A DNA stretch of 64,000 nt. Origin: DATBGO01 sp036558005. GTDB lineage: Bacteria; Actinomycetota; Actinomycetes; Streptosporangiales; Streptosporangiaceae. Below are positions 1-8,624 of the stretch, one piece after another. The notes below the pieces were generated by a model. That model was not told where the DNA came from. It made no database searches and saw nothing but the letters and a program-made list of their open reading frames with translations. The position numbers and the translations under genes were made by a program. Numbering within the stretch: position 1 is the stretch's first letter; every line of letters begins with the position of its first letter. The stretch covers positions 1 through 64,000 of the forward strand of contig DATBGO010000247.1 in NCBI GenBank assembly GCA_036558005.1, given 5' to 3'.

Positions 1-1009
1 AGCCGGATGCCGGCCCAGTCGGTCTCGACCGTCATCGTCTTGGCGGGCGGGTTCTCGTAGAACCTGACGGCCGGCTCGATCGCCCGCACCATGTCCGCGG
101 ACGCCTTCAGGCGGGCCACCTCCGGGTCGGCCTCGGGCATCGCGGCGGCTCCCTCGGCGATCAGGTCCCGCAGGGTGCAGGTCCGCACGCCCTCCTCTCC
201 CAGGCTGGGCAGCACGTCGGCGACGTAGGCCAGGTAGTGCTGGTGCGGGCCGACGAACAGCACGCCGCCGCGGCGGTGACCCAGGCGAGGATCGGAGTAG
301 AGGAGGTAGGCGGACCGGTGCAGCGCGACGACCGTCTTGCCCGTGCCCGGGCCGCCGTCCACCACCAGGGCGCCGCGGGAACCCGCGCGGATGATGGCGT
401 CCTGGTCGGCCGCGATGGTGCCGAGCACGTCCCGCATCCGGGCCGACCGGCTGCCGCCCAGGCTCGCGATGAACGCGGACTGGTCGTCGAGCGCGGCGGC
501 GTGCCCGTCAAACCCGTCCGGGGTGAACACCTCGTCCCAGTAGTCGGTGATCCGGCCGCGGTTCCAGCGGTACCTACGGCGGCTGGCCAGGCCCATCGGG
601 TTGGCGTGGGTCGCCCCGAAGAACGGCTCGGCCGCGGGGGAGCGCCAGTCGACCAGCAGCCGGCGGCCCGCGCTGTCGGAGAGGCCGAGCCGGCCGATAT
701 GCAGGGGCTCGGGATTGTCCGCGCTGACGACGTGGCCGAGGCACAGGTCCAGGCCGAAGCGGCGCAGGGCGCGCAGGCGAGCGGTCAGCCGGTGGATCTC
801 CATGTCCCGGTCCAGCGCCTTCTGGCCGATGCCGCCGGGCGCCTTGCTTCGGCGTCGAGGCGGTCGGACAGGTCGGCGATCGTCTGCCGGAGGCTCTCCG
901 CGATAGCGGCGAAGTGCTCCTCGTCGCCGCCGATCAGCGCCGGGCCGGCCTTGGCGGCGAGGCGGTCGGGCAGGTCGAACGCACTGGTGGTCAAGGGGTT
1001 CAACAGCAT
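1..1009 (-). pseudogene. helR: HelR-like RNA polymerase recycling ATPase, N-terminal part, apparent frameshift, truncated by window edge
   Basis: HelD/HelR proteins bind RNA polymerase, and HelR displaces rifamycins from it. The start ATG (1007-1009) has GGGAG about 9 nt upstream. The first ~54 codons encode a FDLPDRLAAKA...HFAAIAESLRQTIADLSDRLDAE segment in one frame. From about 845 down to base 1 the homologous text continues in another frame: KALDRDMEIHRLT, then Walker A GGPGTGKT near 340, then CTLRDLIAEG. At 843-850 the minus strand reads GAA-GC-AAG, so one base of a codon is missing. This is either an inactivating frameshift or an assembly error. The gene runs off the left edge, so the helicase core is not seen. 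Family assignment comes from recalled motifs. Confidence 0.75.
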
Positions 1010-1069
1010 CAACTCCGGCTCCCGTTTGCGCAGGTTCTGGCCTCGGCCGGGCACTCTACGGCACGACCC

Positions 1070-1088
1070 GGGCCTTGCCGCAAGCCCC
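1070..1088. promoter_or_regulatory. Rifamycin-associated element (RAE) of the helR promoter
   Basis: The plus strand reads GGGCCTTGCCGCAAGCCCC. Its reverse complement matches the 19-bp inverted repeat I recall as the RAE, found upstream of rifamycin-induced resistance genes in actinomycetes. On the minus strand a TTGCGG inside the element (1078-1083) and TAGAGT (1053-1058) form a possible -35/-10 pair with a 19-bp spacer. Transcription would then begin near 1046, which supports the 1009 start over the in-frame ATG at 1054. Confidence 0.8.
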
Positions 1089-1330
1089 CGGGTGCGCTAT
1101 AGGTTAAGAGTGGAGGGGAGTGCGGTACTCGCCCCTCCTTTTTCGTCCGCGGAGGCGGCTGCCCCCGGCAGGCGGCCGGCAGAACGTCATTAAAACGGGC
1201 ATATGGTTCGCCGCTCCGGCCGGCGGCAGCGCGCGGGCCGGAGTCCAAAGGACGCGCTGGCCCCCCGCTGGGCATACAGCAGCAGCTCCGGGCCAGCGCA
1301 TCCCTATCCAGCCCGCACCCCGCCCTAACT

Positions 1331-1342
1331 CGACATATGTCG
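1331..1342. repeat. CGACATATGTCG palindrome, copy 1
   Basis: This perfect 12-bp palindrome is the core of a longer imperfect one of about 28 bp. The same core followed by GG-N-TTGG recurs at 9745-9756, where it sits inside a 30-bp perfect palindrome. Whether these are related operators or intergenic palindromic repeats is unknown. Confidence 0.5.
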
Positions 1343-1381
1343 GATTGGGGTATCGGGCCCGCGTGGCACCGTTATTCGGAT

Positions 1382-1427
1382 GCGCTGGCCCGCTGCTGCT
1401 GAAACAGCAGCAGCGGGGGGCCAGCGC
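1382..1427 (-). terminator. Long stem-loop, probable terminator of the GNAT gene
   Basis: The arms GCGCTGGCC plus CGCTGCTGCTG pair with CAGCAGCAGCG plus GGCCAGCGC around an AAA loop, with four extra G on one side. It lies about 80-120 nt beyond the stop of the minus-strand GNAT gene. No U-tract follows, as is common for actinomycete terminators. Confidence 0.5.
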
Positions 1428-1505
1428 TGTTGCTGAGCCGGCGTCAGCGGCGGGCCGCTGGCGGGCGGGCGGCCGCAGATCGGCTGGCGGGCGCGGCGGG
1501 CGCGG

Positions 1506-2513
1506 TCACAAGGCCAGTGCGGTGGTCACCGTTAGCTGCCAGGACGGATAGCGGTCCAGGACGGTGAAGCCCAGCTCGGCGTTGATCGCGCTCATGTGCT
1601 TGTTGGCGTCGACGCTGCCGGTGAGCACCTGGGTCAGCTGCGGCTCGCGCTTCCCGAGCCGCTCCAGCATGACGGCCTTCATCAGCATCCCGAGCCGGTG
1701 GCCGCGGTGCGGGCGCGCGACCACGGTCAGCTCCTGGAAGCCCCAGGCCGGCTCGGCCGGGTCGACGCCCATCTGGGTCAGGCCCGCCAGCTCGCCGGTG
1801 GCCAGGTGCCGCGCCGCGACGGTGTAGTAGCGCAGGCCCTGCGCCGCCGCCCGGCGGTCGTCCATCCGTACCCGCTCGGTGTCCCAGCGCTGCGCCTCGA
1901 TACCCGGCTCCCGCGGTATGTCCGCCACGCCCGCGTTGATGGCGGCGACCGCGTCCAGGTGCTCACCCGGCACCGGGCCGTCCCAGCACACCAGGCCGTA
2001 GCCGGGCGCGGCGGCTTGCGCCGACGTCCGCAGCCCGGCCAGCCTGGCCGCGGGCAGGGTGTCCAGCCGGAGCACCCGGGTGATCTCGCTCATCCCCTGC
2101 TGCGCGCCCAGCGCCCGGGCGAACGCCGACCCGGGGGAGCCGGCCCTGGTGTCGCCGTGCAGCTCAGCCCGGCCCTGCCCGGCTGCCCGCCCGGCCGCGT
2201 GCCGGACCAGCGCGGTGCCCCAGCCGGCCCGCCGGGCCCGCGGGTGCACGGTGGGGTTGAGCATCGCCAGGTGCCGGTTCTCCCGCTCGGGCAGGGTCAG
2301 CACGTACCAGCCGCGGATCTCGCCCGCGTCGTCGCGGGCCAGCCAGGCCTCGGACGGATCCTCGGTCCAGCCCAGCCGTATCCAGGTCGCGAAGACCCGC
2401 AAGGAGCTGGGTGGCCCGTCCGGGTCGTCGACAGGCCGGGCCGCCTGATAAATCTGATGGCAGGCGCGTACCGCGACGGCATCGTCGGCCGGCGAGAACC
2501 GTTCCAGGATCAT
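1506..2513 (-). CDS. GNAT-family N-acetyltransferase with two GNAT modules
   Basis: This 335-residue protein is about twice the size of a single GNAT domain and looks like a tandem. The N-terminal module has the acetyl-CoA loop region HPRARRAGWGTALVRHAAG (about 93-111). The C-terminal module has VARPHRGHRLGMLMKAVML (about 266-284) and ends with NAELGFTVLDRYPSW. The C-terminal R/Q-x-x-G-x-G/A-type loop (HRGHRLG) looks better preserved, so it is the likelier catalytic half. The acyl acceptor is unknown. It is divergent from the ClpN-like gene, 138 bp away. No strong ribosome-binding site precedes the ATG. Confidence 0.85.
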   Translation of the reverse strand: MILERFSPADDAVAVRACHQIYQAARPVDDPDGPPSSLRVFATWIRLGWTEDPSEAWLARDDAGEIRGWYVLTLPERENRHLAMLNPTVHPRARRAGWGTALVRHAAGRAAGQGRAELHGDTRAGSPGSAFARALGAQQGMSEITRVLRLDTLPAARLAGLRTSAQAAAPGYGLVCWDGPVPGEHLDAVAAINAGVADIPREPGIEAQRWDTERVRMDDRRAAAQGLRYYTVAARHLATGELAGLTQMGVDPAEPAWGFQELTVVARPHRGHRLGMLMKAVMLERLGKREPQLTQVLTGSVDANKHMSAINAELGFTVLDRYPSWQLTVTTALAL

Positions 2514-2603
2514 GCCGCCCAGCTAACTCAGCGTGACCAGGCGGCGCCACTCAATTTCCGGACTCGCGATATATCTTGCTCTTGCGCTGACACGAGATGT
2601 ATC

Positions 2604-2609
2604 TTGACA
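2604..2609 (+). promoter_or_regulatory. TTGACA hexamer, possible -35 of the ClpN-like gene
   Basis: A consensus TTGACA lies 43 bp upstream of the 2652 start in an AT-richer patch (about 2565-2615). That patch also has two similar words, ATATATCTTG and ATGTATCTTG. No convincing -10 is visible 17 bp downstream, so the call is tentative. Confidence 0.3.
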
Positions 2610-2651
2610 TCATTCTCGCGGGGGCCGGGATGTGGCTGGAGGCGCAGGGGC

Positions 2652-3503
2652 ATGTACGAGCGGTTCACCGACCGGGCGCGGCAGATCTTGGCGCTAGCTC
2701 AGGAACAGGCCAGGACGCGAGGGCATGACCGCATCGGCACCGAGCACGTCCTGCTCGGGCTGATCGCGGAGGGTGAGTCGGTGGCCACTCAGGTGCTGGA
2801 ATCGCTCGGCGTCAGCCTGGAGACGGTGCGGCAGCGGGCCGAGCAGGCACTCGCTCCTGGTGGCAAGCGGCCATCCGGCCACATCCCGTTCTCGGCCGAG
2901 GTCAAGCGGGTGCTGCAACTCTCGCTGCGCGAGGCGCTGCAGCTTGGCCACAACTACATCGGCACCGAGCACATCCTGCTCGGCCTGATCCGGGGCGAGG
3001 GGATCGGCGGGCAGCTGCTCGCCGGGCTGGGCGCGGACCTGGCCAGGACCCGGCACCGGGTGCTGCAGTTGCTGCGCGGCTACCAGGCCGCCAAAGACCG
3101 GCCGGCGTCCGCCCGCCCGCCCGGCCCGGCTGGCGGGTCATCGCGCCGGGCCCTGCTGTCGGACCTGCTCGCCCAGGTCGAGTCCATGAACGTGCGGCTG
3201 GCCGCGGTCGAGCGGCGGATCGGCCCCGGCCCTGACACCAGCGACATCGATCAGCGGATAGCCAAGGTGCGCGGCGACAAGGAATCGGCCATTGACGCCG
3301 AGGACTACGAGAAGGCGGCGACGCTGCGCAACGCCGAGCGGATACTGCGGGCCGAGAAGGCCGCCCTGGCGAAGGAGCGGGCGAGGGCCGCCCCGGACCT
3401 GCCGTCGCTGGCCGAGGGGGTACGCCGGCTCAGTGACGAGGTCAGCCGGATGGACGTGCTGCTCCGCCGGCACGGCATCACCCCGCAAGGCGGCGCCGCG
3501 TAA
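2652..3503 (+). CDS. Clp N-domain protein with C-terminal UVR motif (ClpC-like, no ATPase)
   Basis: The 283 residues begin MYERFTDRARQILALAQEQA, the hallmark of the ClpC/ClpA N-terminal double repeat. Both repeats are present: GTEHVLLGLI near 35 and GTEHILLGLI near 105. A linker is followed by a UvrB/UvrC-type motif (DIDQRIAKVRGDKESAIDAE, about 198-217) that in ClpC and McsA mediates protein contacts. The AAA+ modules of ClpC are missing entirely. It may act as a substrate-binding or adaptor protein for ClpC/ClpP. GGAGG at 2638-2642 lies 9 nt before the ATG. Stand-alone ClpN-UVR proteins are common in actinomycetes, but their role is not settled. Confidence 0.9.
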   Translation: MYERFTDRARQILALAQEQARTRGHDRIGTEHVLLGLIAEGESVATQVLESLGVSLETVRQRAEQALAPGGKRPSGHIPFSAEVKRVLQLSLREALQLGHNYIGTEHILLGLIRGEGIGGQLLAGLGADLARTRHRVLQLLRGYQAAKDRPASARPPGPAGGSSRRALLSDLLAQVESMNVRLAAVERRIGPGPDTSDIDQRIAKVRGDKESAIDAEDYEKAATLRNAERILRAEKAALAKERARAAPDLPSLAEGVRRLSDEVSRMDVLLRRHGITPQGGAA

Positions 3504-3592
3504 GCCAGCCAGGGCCGGCCTCCGCGCCCGTGGCGGCCCGCTGGCCTGGTGCCCGGCGTCGTCCGGGCCGCCGGGCGGGGGCCGGGGAGGGG

Positions 3593-4102
3593 CTATTCGC
3601 CGGTGGGGGCGCCGGCCAGCTCGGCGACGATGTCCAGGTGGCCGACGTGCCTGGCGTACTCCTGGAGCAGGTGGAACAGGACCCGTTCGAGGGTGGCGGG
3701 GCCGGCGCCGTCCCAGCGCGGGCCCGGCGCGCCGACGTCGGCGAGGTCGCGGGAGAGCACGATGGCCCTGGTCCTGGCGGCCTGCTCGTGCAGGCTCGCG
3801 GTCAGCTCGGCCAGGGTCACGCCGGGAGCGAGGTACCAGCGGCCGTCCTTGCTGTCGGCGAACGGCTCGCCGATGTCGGCGCCCTCGAACCCCCACTCCA
3901 GCCAGCGCCGCTCGACGTAGGTGAGGTGGTTGAGCAGCTCGGCGGGCGTCCAGCCGGACGGGAGCCTGCTGTTGCGCAGCTCTCCGGCGGGCAGCTCGGC
4001 GAGCCGGGCCACCAGCCGGGAGCGGAAGTAGTCGAGGTAGCCGAGGAACACCTCGGCGCGGGATGGCACCGGGGTGGTGGGCGAGGGAAACGGCAGGCTC
4101 AT
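3593..4102 (-). CDS. DinB-fold / DUF664-type protein
   Basis: This 169-residue protein belongs to the DinB four-helix family, many of whose actinobacterial members are mycothiol-dependent or metal-binding enzymes. Candidate metal ligands are the His of ELLNHLTYVERRW (about 58-70) and the two His of HLLQEYARHVGHLDIV near the C-terminus, in the order expected for the family. I chose the MSLPFPSP start at 4102. An alternative ATG lies at 4114, and neither has a good ribosome-binding site. It converges with the ClpN-like gene, whose stop is 90 bp away. The substrate is unknown. Confidence 0.8.
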   Translation of the reverse strand: MSLPFPSPTTPVPSRAEVFLGYLDYFRSRLVARLAELPAGELRNSRLPSGWTPAELLNHLTYVERRWLEWGFEGADIGEPFADSKDGRWYLAPGVTLAELTASLHEQAARTRAIVLSRDLADVGAPGPRWDGAGPATLERVLFHLLQEYARHVGHLDIVAELAGAPTGE

Positions 4103-4172
4103 GAAACCGAGCATGCCCTAGCGGCGCTGCTGGCCGCGGGCGGGCCGGGCAGCTGGCCCGGCCCGCCCGCCG

Positions 4173-6254
4173 CTACCGGGTGCGGTTGCCGCGGATGAGG
4201 TTGTGGCGGCCGTGGTTCACCACGGCGGGCCCGGTGTTGGGCAGCGGCCGGCCGCGGCGGTCCAGGCCGATGTAGTTCCTGAGCACGGCGTTGCCGCTGG
4301 CGCCGGCCCGCAGCGTCAGGCCCGCACCGGCGTTGCCGCTGATCAGGTTGGCTGGCAGGGGGCCGGAGTCGCCGATCAGGTTGTGGTAGGCGCGGCCGCC
4401 GATCAGCACCCCGCCCGCCTGGTTGCCCAGCCGGGTCAGCCCCAGGATCGCGGGGCCGATGAAGCTGGCGAAGACCTTGTTGCCGTGGGCCCGCCCGGTG
4501 ATCTCCAGGCCGTAGCCGTCGTTGCCGGAGAAGGTGTTCTGCGGGATCACCGAGCGCAGCGAGCCGCCGATCACGTTGTGATGGGCGGTGCCGCCGATCA
4601 GCACGCCGTCGCCGCCGTTGGGCAGCACCGCGTTCCCGTCGGTGGTCAGGCCGGCGATGTCCGGGTCGACCGTCACCCCCGAGGCGTTGCCCGCCAGTTC
4701 GATGCCGTTGCCGGCGTTTCCCGAGAACACGTTGGTGCGGGCCAGGTTGTCGCCGCCGGTCGCGGTGATCAGCAGCCCGTCCCTGCCATTGGGCGCCGCG
4801 CCCTTGAAGGCCAGCAGCCCGCCGAAGGTGTTGAACGTGGTGAAGCCGTGCACCCGGCCGGTGACCCGGATGCCGTTCTCGCCGTTGCCCGCGGACACGT
4901 TGCCGAGCGGGATCACCCCGCCGACCTGGGTGCTGGCGGACGCGCCGTCCACCCGGATGCCGTCCAGGCGGTTGGCCACGGTGGTGGTGTTGTCGGCGCC
5001 GACGCCGAAGAAGTTGCCCTGCGCGGTCGTCTTGGCCGCGTTGGTCACCCGCAGCCCGTCGCGGCGGTTGCCGCTGACCACGTTGTAGTAGACGAACGGG
5101 TTGTCGGCGAACGTGCAGCCGGTCAGCGAGTTGCGGCTGGCCCGGTCGATCCACACGCCGTTGCGCCCGTTGCCGAGCGGGCCGTCGCCGTCGGCGGTGG
5201 TGCCGATGAAGTTGCCGTTCAGCGCGTTGCCCCTGGCGCGGGCGTTGATCAGGACCCCGTTGCCGGCGTTGCCGGAGATCAGGTTGCCCAGCGGCGGGAC
5301 GACGAAGACCGGGGTGGTGGTGCCCTTGTCGCCGGTCGGGTCGTTGGACTGGCCGGTGGCGCTGTCGGTGAACTCGGTGCCGCCGATCTCGTTGCCGCTG
5401 GCGCCCGCGGTGATCCAGATGCCCTGGCCGCCGTTGCCGATGCGGGCCGAGCCGGCCCGGTTGGTGCCGATCCGGTTGGCTGCCACGGTGTTGCGGTCCG
5501 ACCCGGCCAGCACGATGCCGCTGCCGGCGTTCCCTGAGATGACGTTGGCGACCGCCCCGGAGACACCGGACGGGTTGCGCCCGATCAGGTTCCCCGACGA
5601 CAGCGCCGACACCCGCAGGCCCGCGCCGCCGTTGCCGCGGGGCCGGCCGGCCAGGTCCAGGCCCAGGTAGTCGCCGTCCAGCGTGACCCGGCTGGCGTTC
5701 AGCGTGACGCCGCTTCCGCTGGCGCGGACGACCGAGACGCCCAGCAGGCGGGACCGGCCCGCGCCGAGCGCGAACCGCAGGCCGGCCTGGCGGTGGCAGT
5801 TGATCTCCACCACCGGCGGGCCGCCCGGGCGGTAGCCGGGCGCCGACGGCCCGTCGATGGTCACCGTGCGCCGGACCGCCGGCAGCGGGCTGGCCAGGGT
5901 GATCGTCCCGGCGACGGTGAACCCGATGGTGGTGCGGCGGCCGTAAGGGCGGGTGTTCGCGCGGTGCAGCGCGGCCCGCAGCGAGCCTGGCCCGGCGTCG
6001 GCGAGGCTGGTCACCAGCACCGGCCGGGGCGGGGACCAGGCCGGCCTGGCCGGCGCAGCCGGGCCCGCGGTCCTGGCTAACCGGGCCAGCCTGGCCGGCC
6101 AGGAGAGGCCCGCGGGCTGGCCCGGCGCGATGGCCGCGGCGGCCGGGCCGGGCAGGGCCGCGGCCGCCGGGGCGGGCAGGGCCGCGGCCGCGCACCCGCC
6201 CAGGCAGGAGATGGCGGCGGCTAACAGGAGCGGATTACCGCGCTGGTGACGCAT
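4173..6254 (-). CDS. Secreted right-handed parallel beta-helix protein (NosD/pectate-lyase fold)
   Basis: The 693 residues start with a signal sequence (MRHQRGNPLLLAAAISCLGGC), and LGGC resembles a lipobox. The mature part consists of many ~20-25-residue coils carrying N-x-I-S-G-N-x-G-x-G-V and N-x-I-G-G motifs, typical of NosD-like or CSLREA-type beta helices. No polysaccharide-lyase catalytic motif is recognised. The N-terminal region (LVTSLADAGPGSLRAALHRAN) matches the start of choice-of-anchor or autotransporter-like helix proteins: T-x-D-x-G-x-G-S-L-R-A-A. The start at 6254 puts the Arg-rich n-region first. A carbohydrate-binding or cell-surface role is likely but unproven. Confidence 0.8.
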   Translation of the reverse strand: MRHQRGNPLLLAAAISCLGGCAAAALPAPAAAALPGPAAAAIAPGQPAGLSWPARLARLARTAGPAAPARPAWSPPRPVLVTSLADAGPGSLRAALHRANTRPYGRRTTIGFTVAGTITLASPLPAVRRTVTIDGPSAPGYRPGGPPVVEINCHRQAGLRFALGAGRSRLLGVSVVRASGSGVTLNASRVTLDGDYLGLDLAGRPRGNGGAGLRVSALSSGNLIGRNPSGVSGAVANVISGNAGSGIVLAGSDRNTVAANRIGTNRAGSARIGNGGQGIWITAGASGNEIGGTEFTDSATGQSNDPTGDKGTTTPVFVVPPLGNLISGNAGNGVLINARARGNALNGNFIGTTADGDGPLGNGRNGVWIDRASRNSLTGCTFADNPFVYYNVVSGNRRDGLRVTNAAKTTAQGNFFGVGADNTTTVANRLDGIRVDGASASTQVGGVIPLGNVSAGNGENGIRVTGRVHGFTTFNTFGGLLAFKGAAPNGRDGLLITATGGDNLARTNVFSGNAGNGIELAGNASGVTVDPDIAGLTTDGNAVLPNGGDGVLIGGTAHHNVIGGSLRSVIPQNTFSGNDGYGLEITGRAHGNKVFASFIGPAILGLTRLGNQAGGVLIGGRAYHNLIGDSGPLPANLISGNAGAGLTLRAGASGNAVLRNYIGLDRRGRPLPNTGPAVVNHGRHNLIRGNRTR

Positions 6255-6367
6255 ACTTTCTTGCCCCCCGGAGTCGGTCCTGCGGGCCCGTATCCCGCAG
6301 ACCCGCAGCAGTATGCACGGGCCCGGTGAGCAGGGCAATCACCAGCTGGGCGTGGCCTGGCCCCGGC

Positions 6368-7867
6368 TCAGCCTTCGGCTGGCCCGGTCACCACATATCC
6401 GGACGCGGCGGGCCGCGGGGCGCGGATGACGGCCAGGATGACCGCCAGCGCGCCCAGGTAGAAGATCGCGGACAGGGTGAACGCGCTGGACATCCCGTGC
6501 ACGACGGCCTGGTGCGCCTGGGCGAGCGCGGGCAGGTGGCCGGCCGGGTGCGCGGCCGCGTCCCGGTCGGCGCTGGTGTAGGCGGTCACCAGGATCGCCA
6601 GCCCCAGCGAGCCGCCGACCTGCTGGGTCACGTTCACCATGCTGGAAGCGGCGCCGGAATCCTCCGGCCTGACCCCGGCCAGCGCGGCGATGGTCAGCGG
6701 CACCACGGTGGCGCCCATGCCGAGCCCGATCAGCAGCATCGGGCCGAGCACCCCGGTCAGGTACGCGCTGCCGGGGGAGACCCGCGACAGCCAGATCATC
6801 CCGGCCAGGGCCGGCAGTAGCCCGGTCACCATCAGCGCCTTCGGCGACAGCCAGCTGAGCAGCCGGGGCGCGACCCGCGACATCGCCAGCACGACGAGCG
6901 TCATCGGCAGGAACGAGACCCCGGCCTGCAGCGGGCTGAAGCCCAGGATGTCCTGCACGAACTGGGTGAGGAAGAAGAACATCCCGAACATGCCGGCGAT
7001 GATCAGCAGCCGGGACACATAGGCGGCGACCCGGCCCCGGTCGGTGAACAGGCGCAGCGGGGTGATCGGCTGGCGGGCCCGGGACTCGGTCACGACGAAC
7101 AGGCCGAGCAGCACCACCGCGGCGGTGAACGCGAGGACCGCCAGCGAGTCGCCCCAGCCGGCCGCGGCGGCCCTGATGAACCCGTACACCAGCGCGGTCA
7201 TCCCGCCGGTCGAGGTGAGCGCGCCGGCGATGTCGAACCGGCCGGGCTGGCGCGGCGACTCGGCCAGCACCAGCGGCGCGGCCAGCGCCACCGCGATGCC
7301 GATCGGCACGTTGATGAACAGCACCCAGCGCCAGGACACCCACTGGGTGATCAGCCCGCCGAGCACCAGGCCGAGCGAGCCGCCGCCCATGGTGACCGCG
7401 GTGAAGATCCCGATCGCCCTGGTCCGCTCCCGCTGCCCGGTGAAGCTGGCGTTGATCAGGGCGAGCACCGCGGGAGAGGCGATCGCGCCGCCGGCCCCCT
7501 GGACCGCGCGGGCCGCGAGCAGCCAGCCGGACGAGGTAGCCAGCCCGCCGGCCAGCGAGGCGAGGGTGAACACGACAATGCCGGTGATGAACACCCGGCG
7601 GCGGCCGAGGATGTCGCCGGCCCGGCCGCCGAGCAGCAGCAGGCCGCCGAACGTCAGGGTGTAGGCGTTGAGCACCCAGGACAGGCCGGGCGCGGAGAAG
7701 TGCAGGCCGGTGGCGATGCTCGGCAGGGCGATGTTCACCACCGTCATGTCGAGAATGATCATTAGCTGGGCGCCGAGCACCAGTGCGAGCGCGATGCCCT
7801 TGCTGTCGCGGCGCGCGCCGCGCGGACGATGGTCGGTGACGGCCCGTGGGAGGGACAACGTCGGCAT
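6368..7867 (-). CDS. MFS drug:H+ antiporter, DHA2 (14-TM) family
   Basis: The 499-residue membrane protein resembles EmrB/QacA exporters. It has the N-terminal LDMTVVNIALPSI segment (family motif LDxTVVNVALP) and the loop-2 motif GGRAGDILGRRRVF. It has about 14 hydrophobic segments. GGAAAG precedes the ATG. The divergent TetR gene and two operators in between imply substrate-induced expression. The exported compound cannot be told from sequence. Confidence 0.9.
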   Translation of the reverse strand: MPTLSLPRAVTDHRPRGARRDSKGIALALVLGAQLMIILDMTVVNIALPSIATGLHFSAPGLSWVLNAYTLTFGGLLLLGGRAGDILGRRRVFITGIVVFTLASLAGGLATSSGWLLAARAVQGAGGAIASPAVLALINASFTGQRERTRAIGIFTAVTMGGGSLGLVLGGLITQWVSWRWVLFINVPIGIAVALAAPLVLAESPRQPGRFDIAGALTSTGGMTALVYGFIRAAAAGWGDSLAVLAFTAAVVLLGLFVVTESRARQPITPLRLFTDRGRVAAYVSRLLIIAGMFGMFFFLTQFVQDILGFSPLQAGVSFLPMTLVVLAMSRVAPRLLSWLSPKALMVTGLLPALAGMIWLSRVSPGSAYLTGVLGPMLLIGLGMGATVVPLTIAALAGVRPEDSGAASSMVNVTQQVGGSLGLAILVTAYTSADRDAAAHPAGHLPALAQAHQAVVHGMSSAFTLSAIFYLGALAVILAVIRAPRPAASGYVVTGPAEG

Positions 7868-7951
7868 GATTTCCTTTCCTGGACAGGCGAGAACAGGACC
7901 GCTGGCCGGCTGGCTGGTGCCGGGGGCGGCCCGGATGAGCTAAGCTTTATC

Positions 7952-7966
7952 CGGAGGAGACCTCCG
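7952..7966. promoter_or_regulatory. TetR operator O1 (CGGAGG-N3-CCTCCG)
   Basis: A perfect 6+6 palindrome with a 3-bp centre lies between the divergent MFS and TetR genes. A second copy follows with its centre 27 bp away. Such a pair fits two TetR dimers controlling both promoters. Confidence 0.75.
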
Positions 7967-7978
7967 CTATGTACTATA

Positions 7979-7993
7979 CGGAGGTACCCTCCG
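7979..7993. promoter_or_regulatory. TetR operator O2 (CGGAGG-N3-CCTCCG)
   Basis: This has the same half-sites as O1 with a TAC centre. The AT-rich stretch between the operators (TATGTACTATA, 7969-7978) offers -10-like hexamers on both strands (TACTAT on plus, TATAGT on minus). Bound repressor would therefore occlude both promoters. Confidence 0.75.
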
Positions 7994-8021
7994 GTTCGCA
8001 ACTGAATTAAGGTGACGGCAG

Positions 8022-8624
8022 ATGATCTCGACTGGTGCGGCGGCTCAGCCAGGTGCCGCGCGCCCGCTGCGCGCCGACGCCCAGCGCAACTACCAGCGGC
8101 TGATCGACGCCGCGACCGCCACGTTCACCGAGCAGAGCGCGGACGACGCGTCCCTGGAGGAGATCGCGCGGCGGGCCGGGGTCGGGATCGGCACGCTGTA
8201 CCGGCACTTCCCGAACCGGCAGGCGCTGCTCGAGGCGGTCTACTCCGACCAGGTGAGCCAGCTCAGGCGCCGGGCCGACGAGCTGGCCGGCGCCGATGAC
8301 CCGGTCGCGGCGCTAGCGGAGTGGCTGGGCGCGGTGATCACGTTCGGCCGCACCAAGCGCAGCCTGGTCACGGCGCTGCTGGCCAACCTGGACAAGGGCT
8401 CCGAGTTGCTGTCGGCGTGCAGCACCGTGCTGCGCGAGGCGGCCGGGGTGGTGCTGCGCCGGGCCCAGCAGGCCGGCGCGGTGCGGCCCGACACCGACTG
8501 CAAGGACCTGCTCAGGCTGGTGCACGGGATCAGCATGGCGGTCGAACGCGAGCCGGCCGATAGCGGCCAGGCACAGCGGCTGCTCGCGCTCGTGCTGGAC
8601 GGCCTGCGGCATCAGCCTGGTTAG
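8022..8624 (+). CDS. TetR-family repressor of the adjacent MFS exporter
   Basis: The 200-residue protein has the TetR helix-turn-helix at about 28-75 (LIDAATATFTEQ...SLEEIARRAGVGIGTLYRHF). The C-terminal ligand domain looks like the SbtR/TetR_C_33 type seen with actinomycete MFS pumps, by recollection only. It is divergent from the exporter and separated from it by two palindromic operators, so autoregulation plus pump repression is the natural reading. Its TAG stop overlaps the TAA stop of the convergent lipase gene by four bases (8621-8624). Confidence 0.92.
   Translation: MISTGAAAQPGAARPLRADAQRNYQRLIDAATATFTEQSADDASLEEIARRAGVGIGTLYRHFPNRQALLEAVYSDQVSQLRRRADELAGADDPVAALAEWLGAVITFGRTKRSLVTALLANLDKGSELLSACSTVLREAAGVVLRRAQQAGAVRPDTDCKDLLRLVHGISMAVEREPADSGQAQRLLALVLDGLRHQPG

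Larger units (their letters stand above)
1089..1505. other. Intergenic region without a supported gene
   Basis: Between helR and the GNAT gene I see no credible gene. A 143-codon open frame at 1120-1551 is rich in Gly, Arg and Ala and runs into the antisense of the GNAT gene. The stretch holds an imperfect palindrome centred on CGACATATGTCG (1331-1342) and a strong stem-loop at 1382-1427. Confidence 0.6.

Noticed and set aside
1010..1054. In-frame ATG at 1054 as helR start
   Set aside because: It overlaps the probable -10 and lies upstream of the inferred transcription start. The 1009 ATG has GGGAG at good spacing.
1120..1551. 143-codon open frame on the plus strand
   Set aside because: Low-complexity Gly/Arg/Ala composition. 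It contains two palindromes and runs antisense into a clear GNAT gene.
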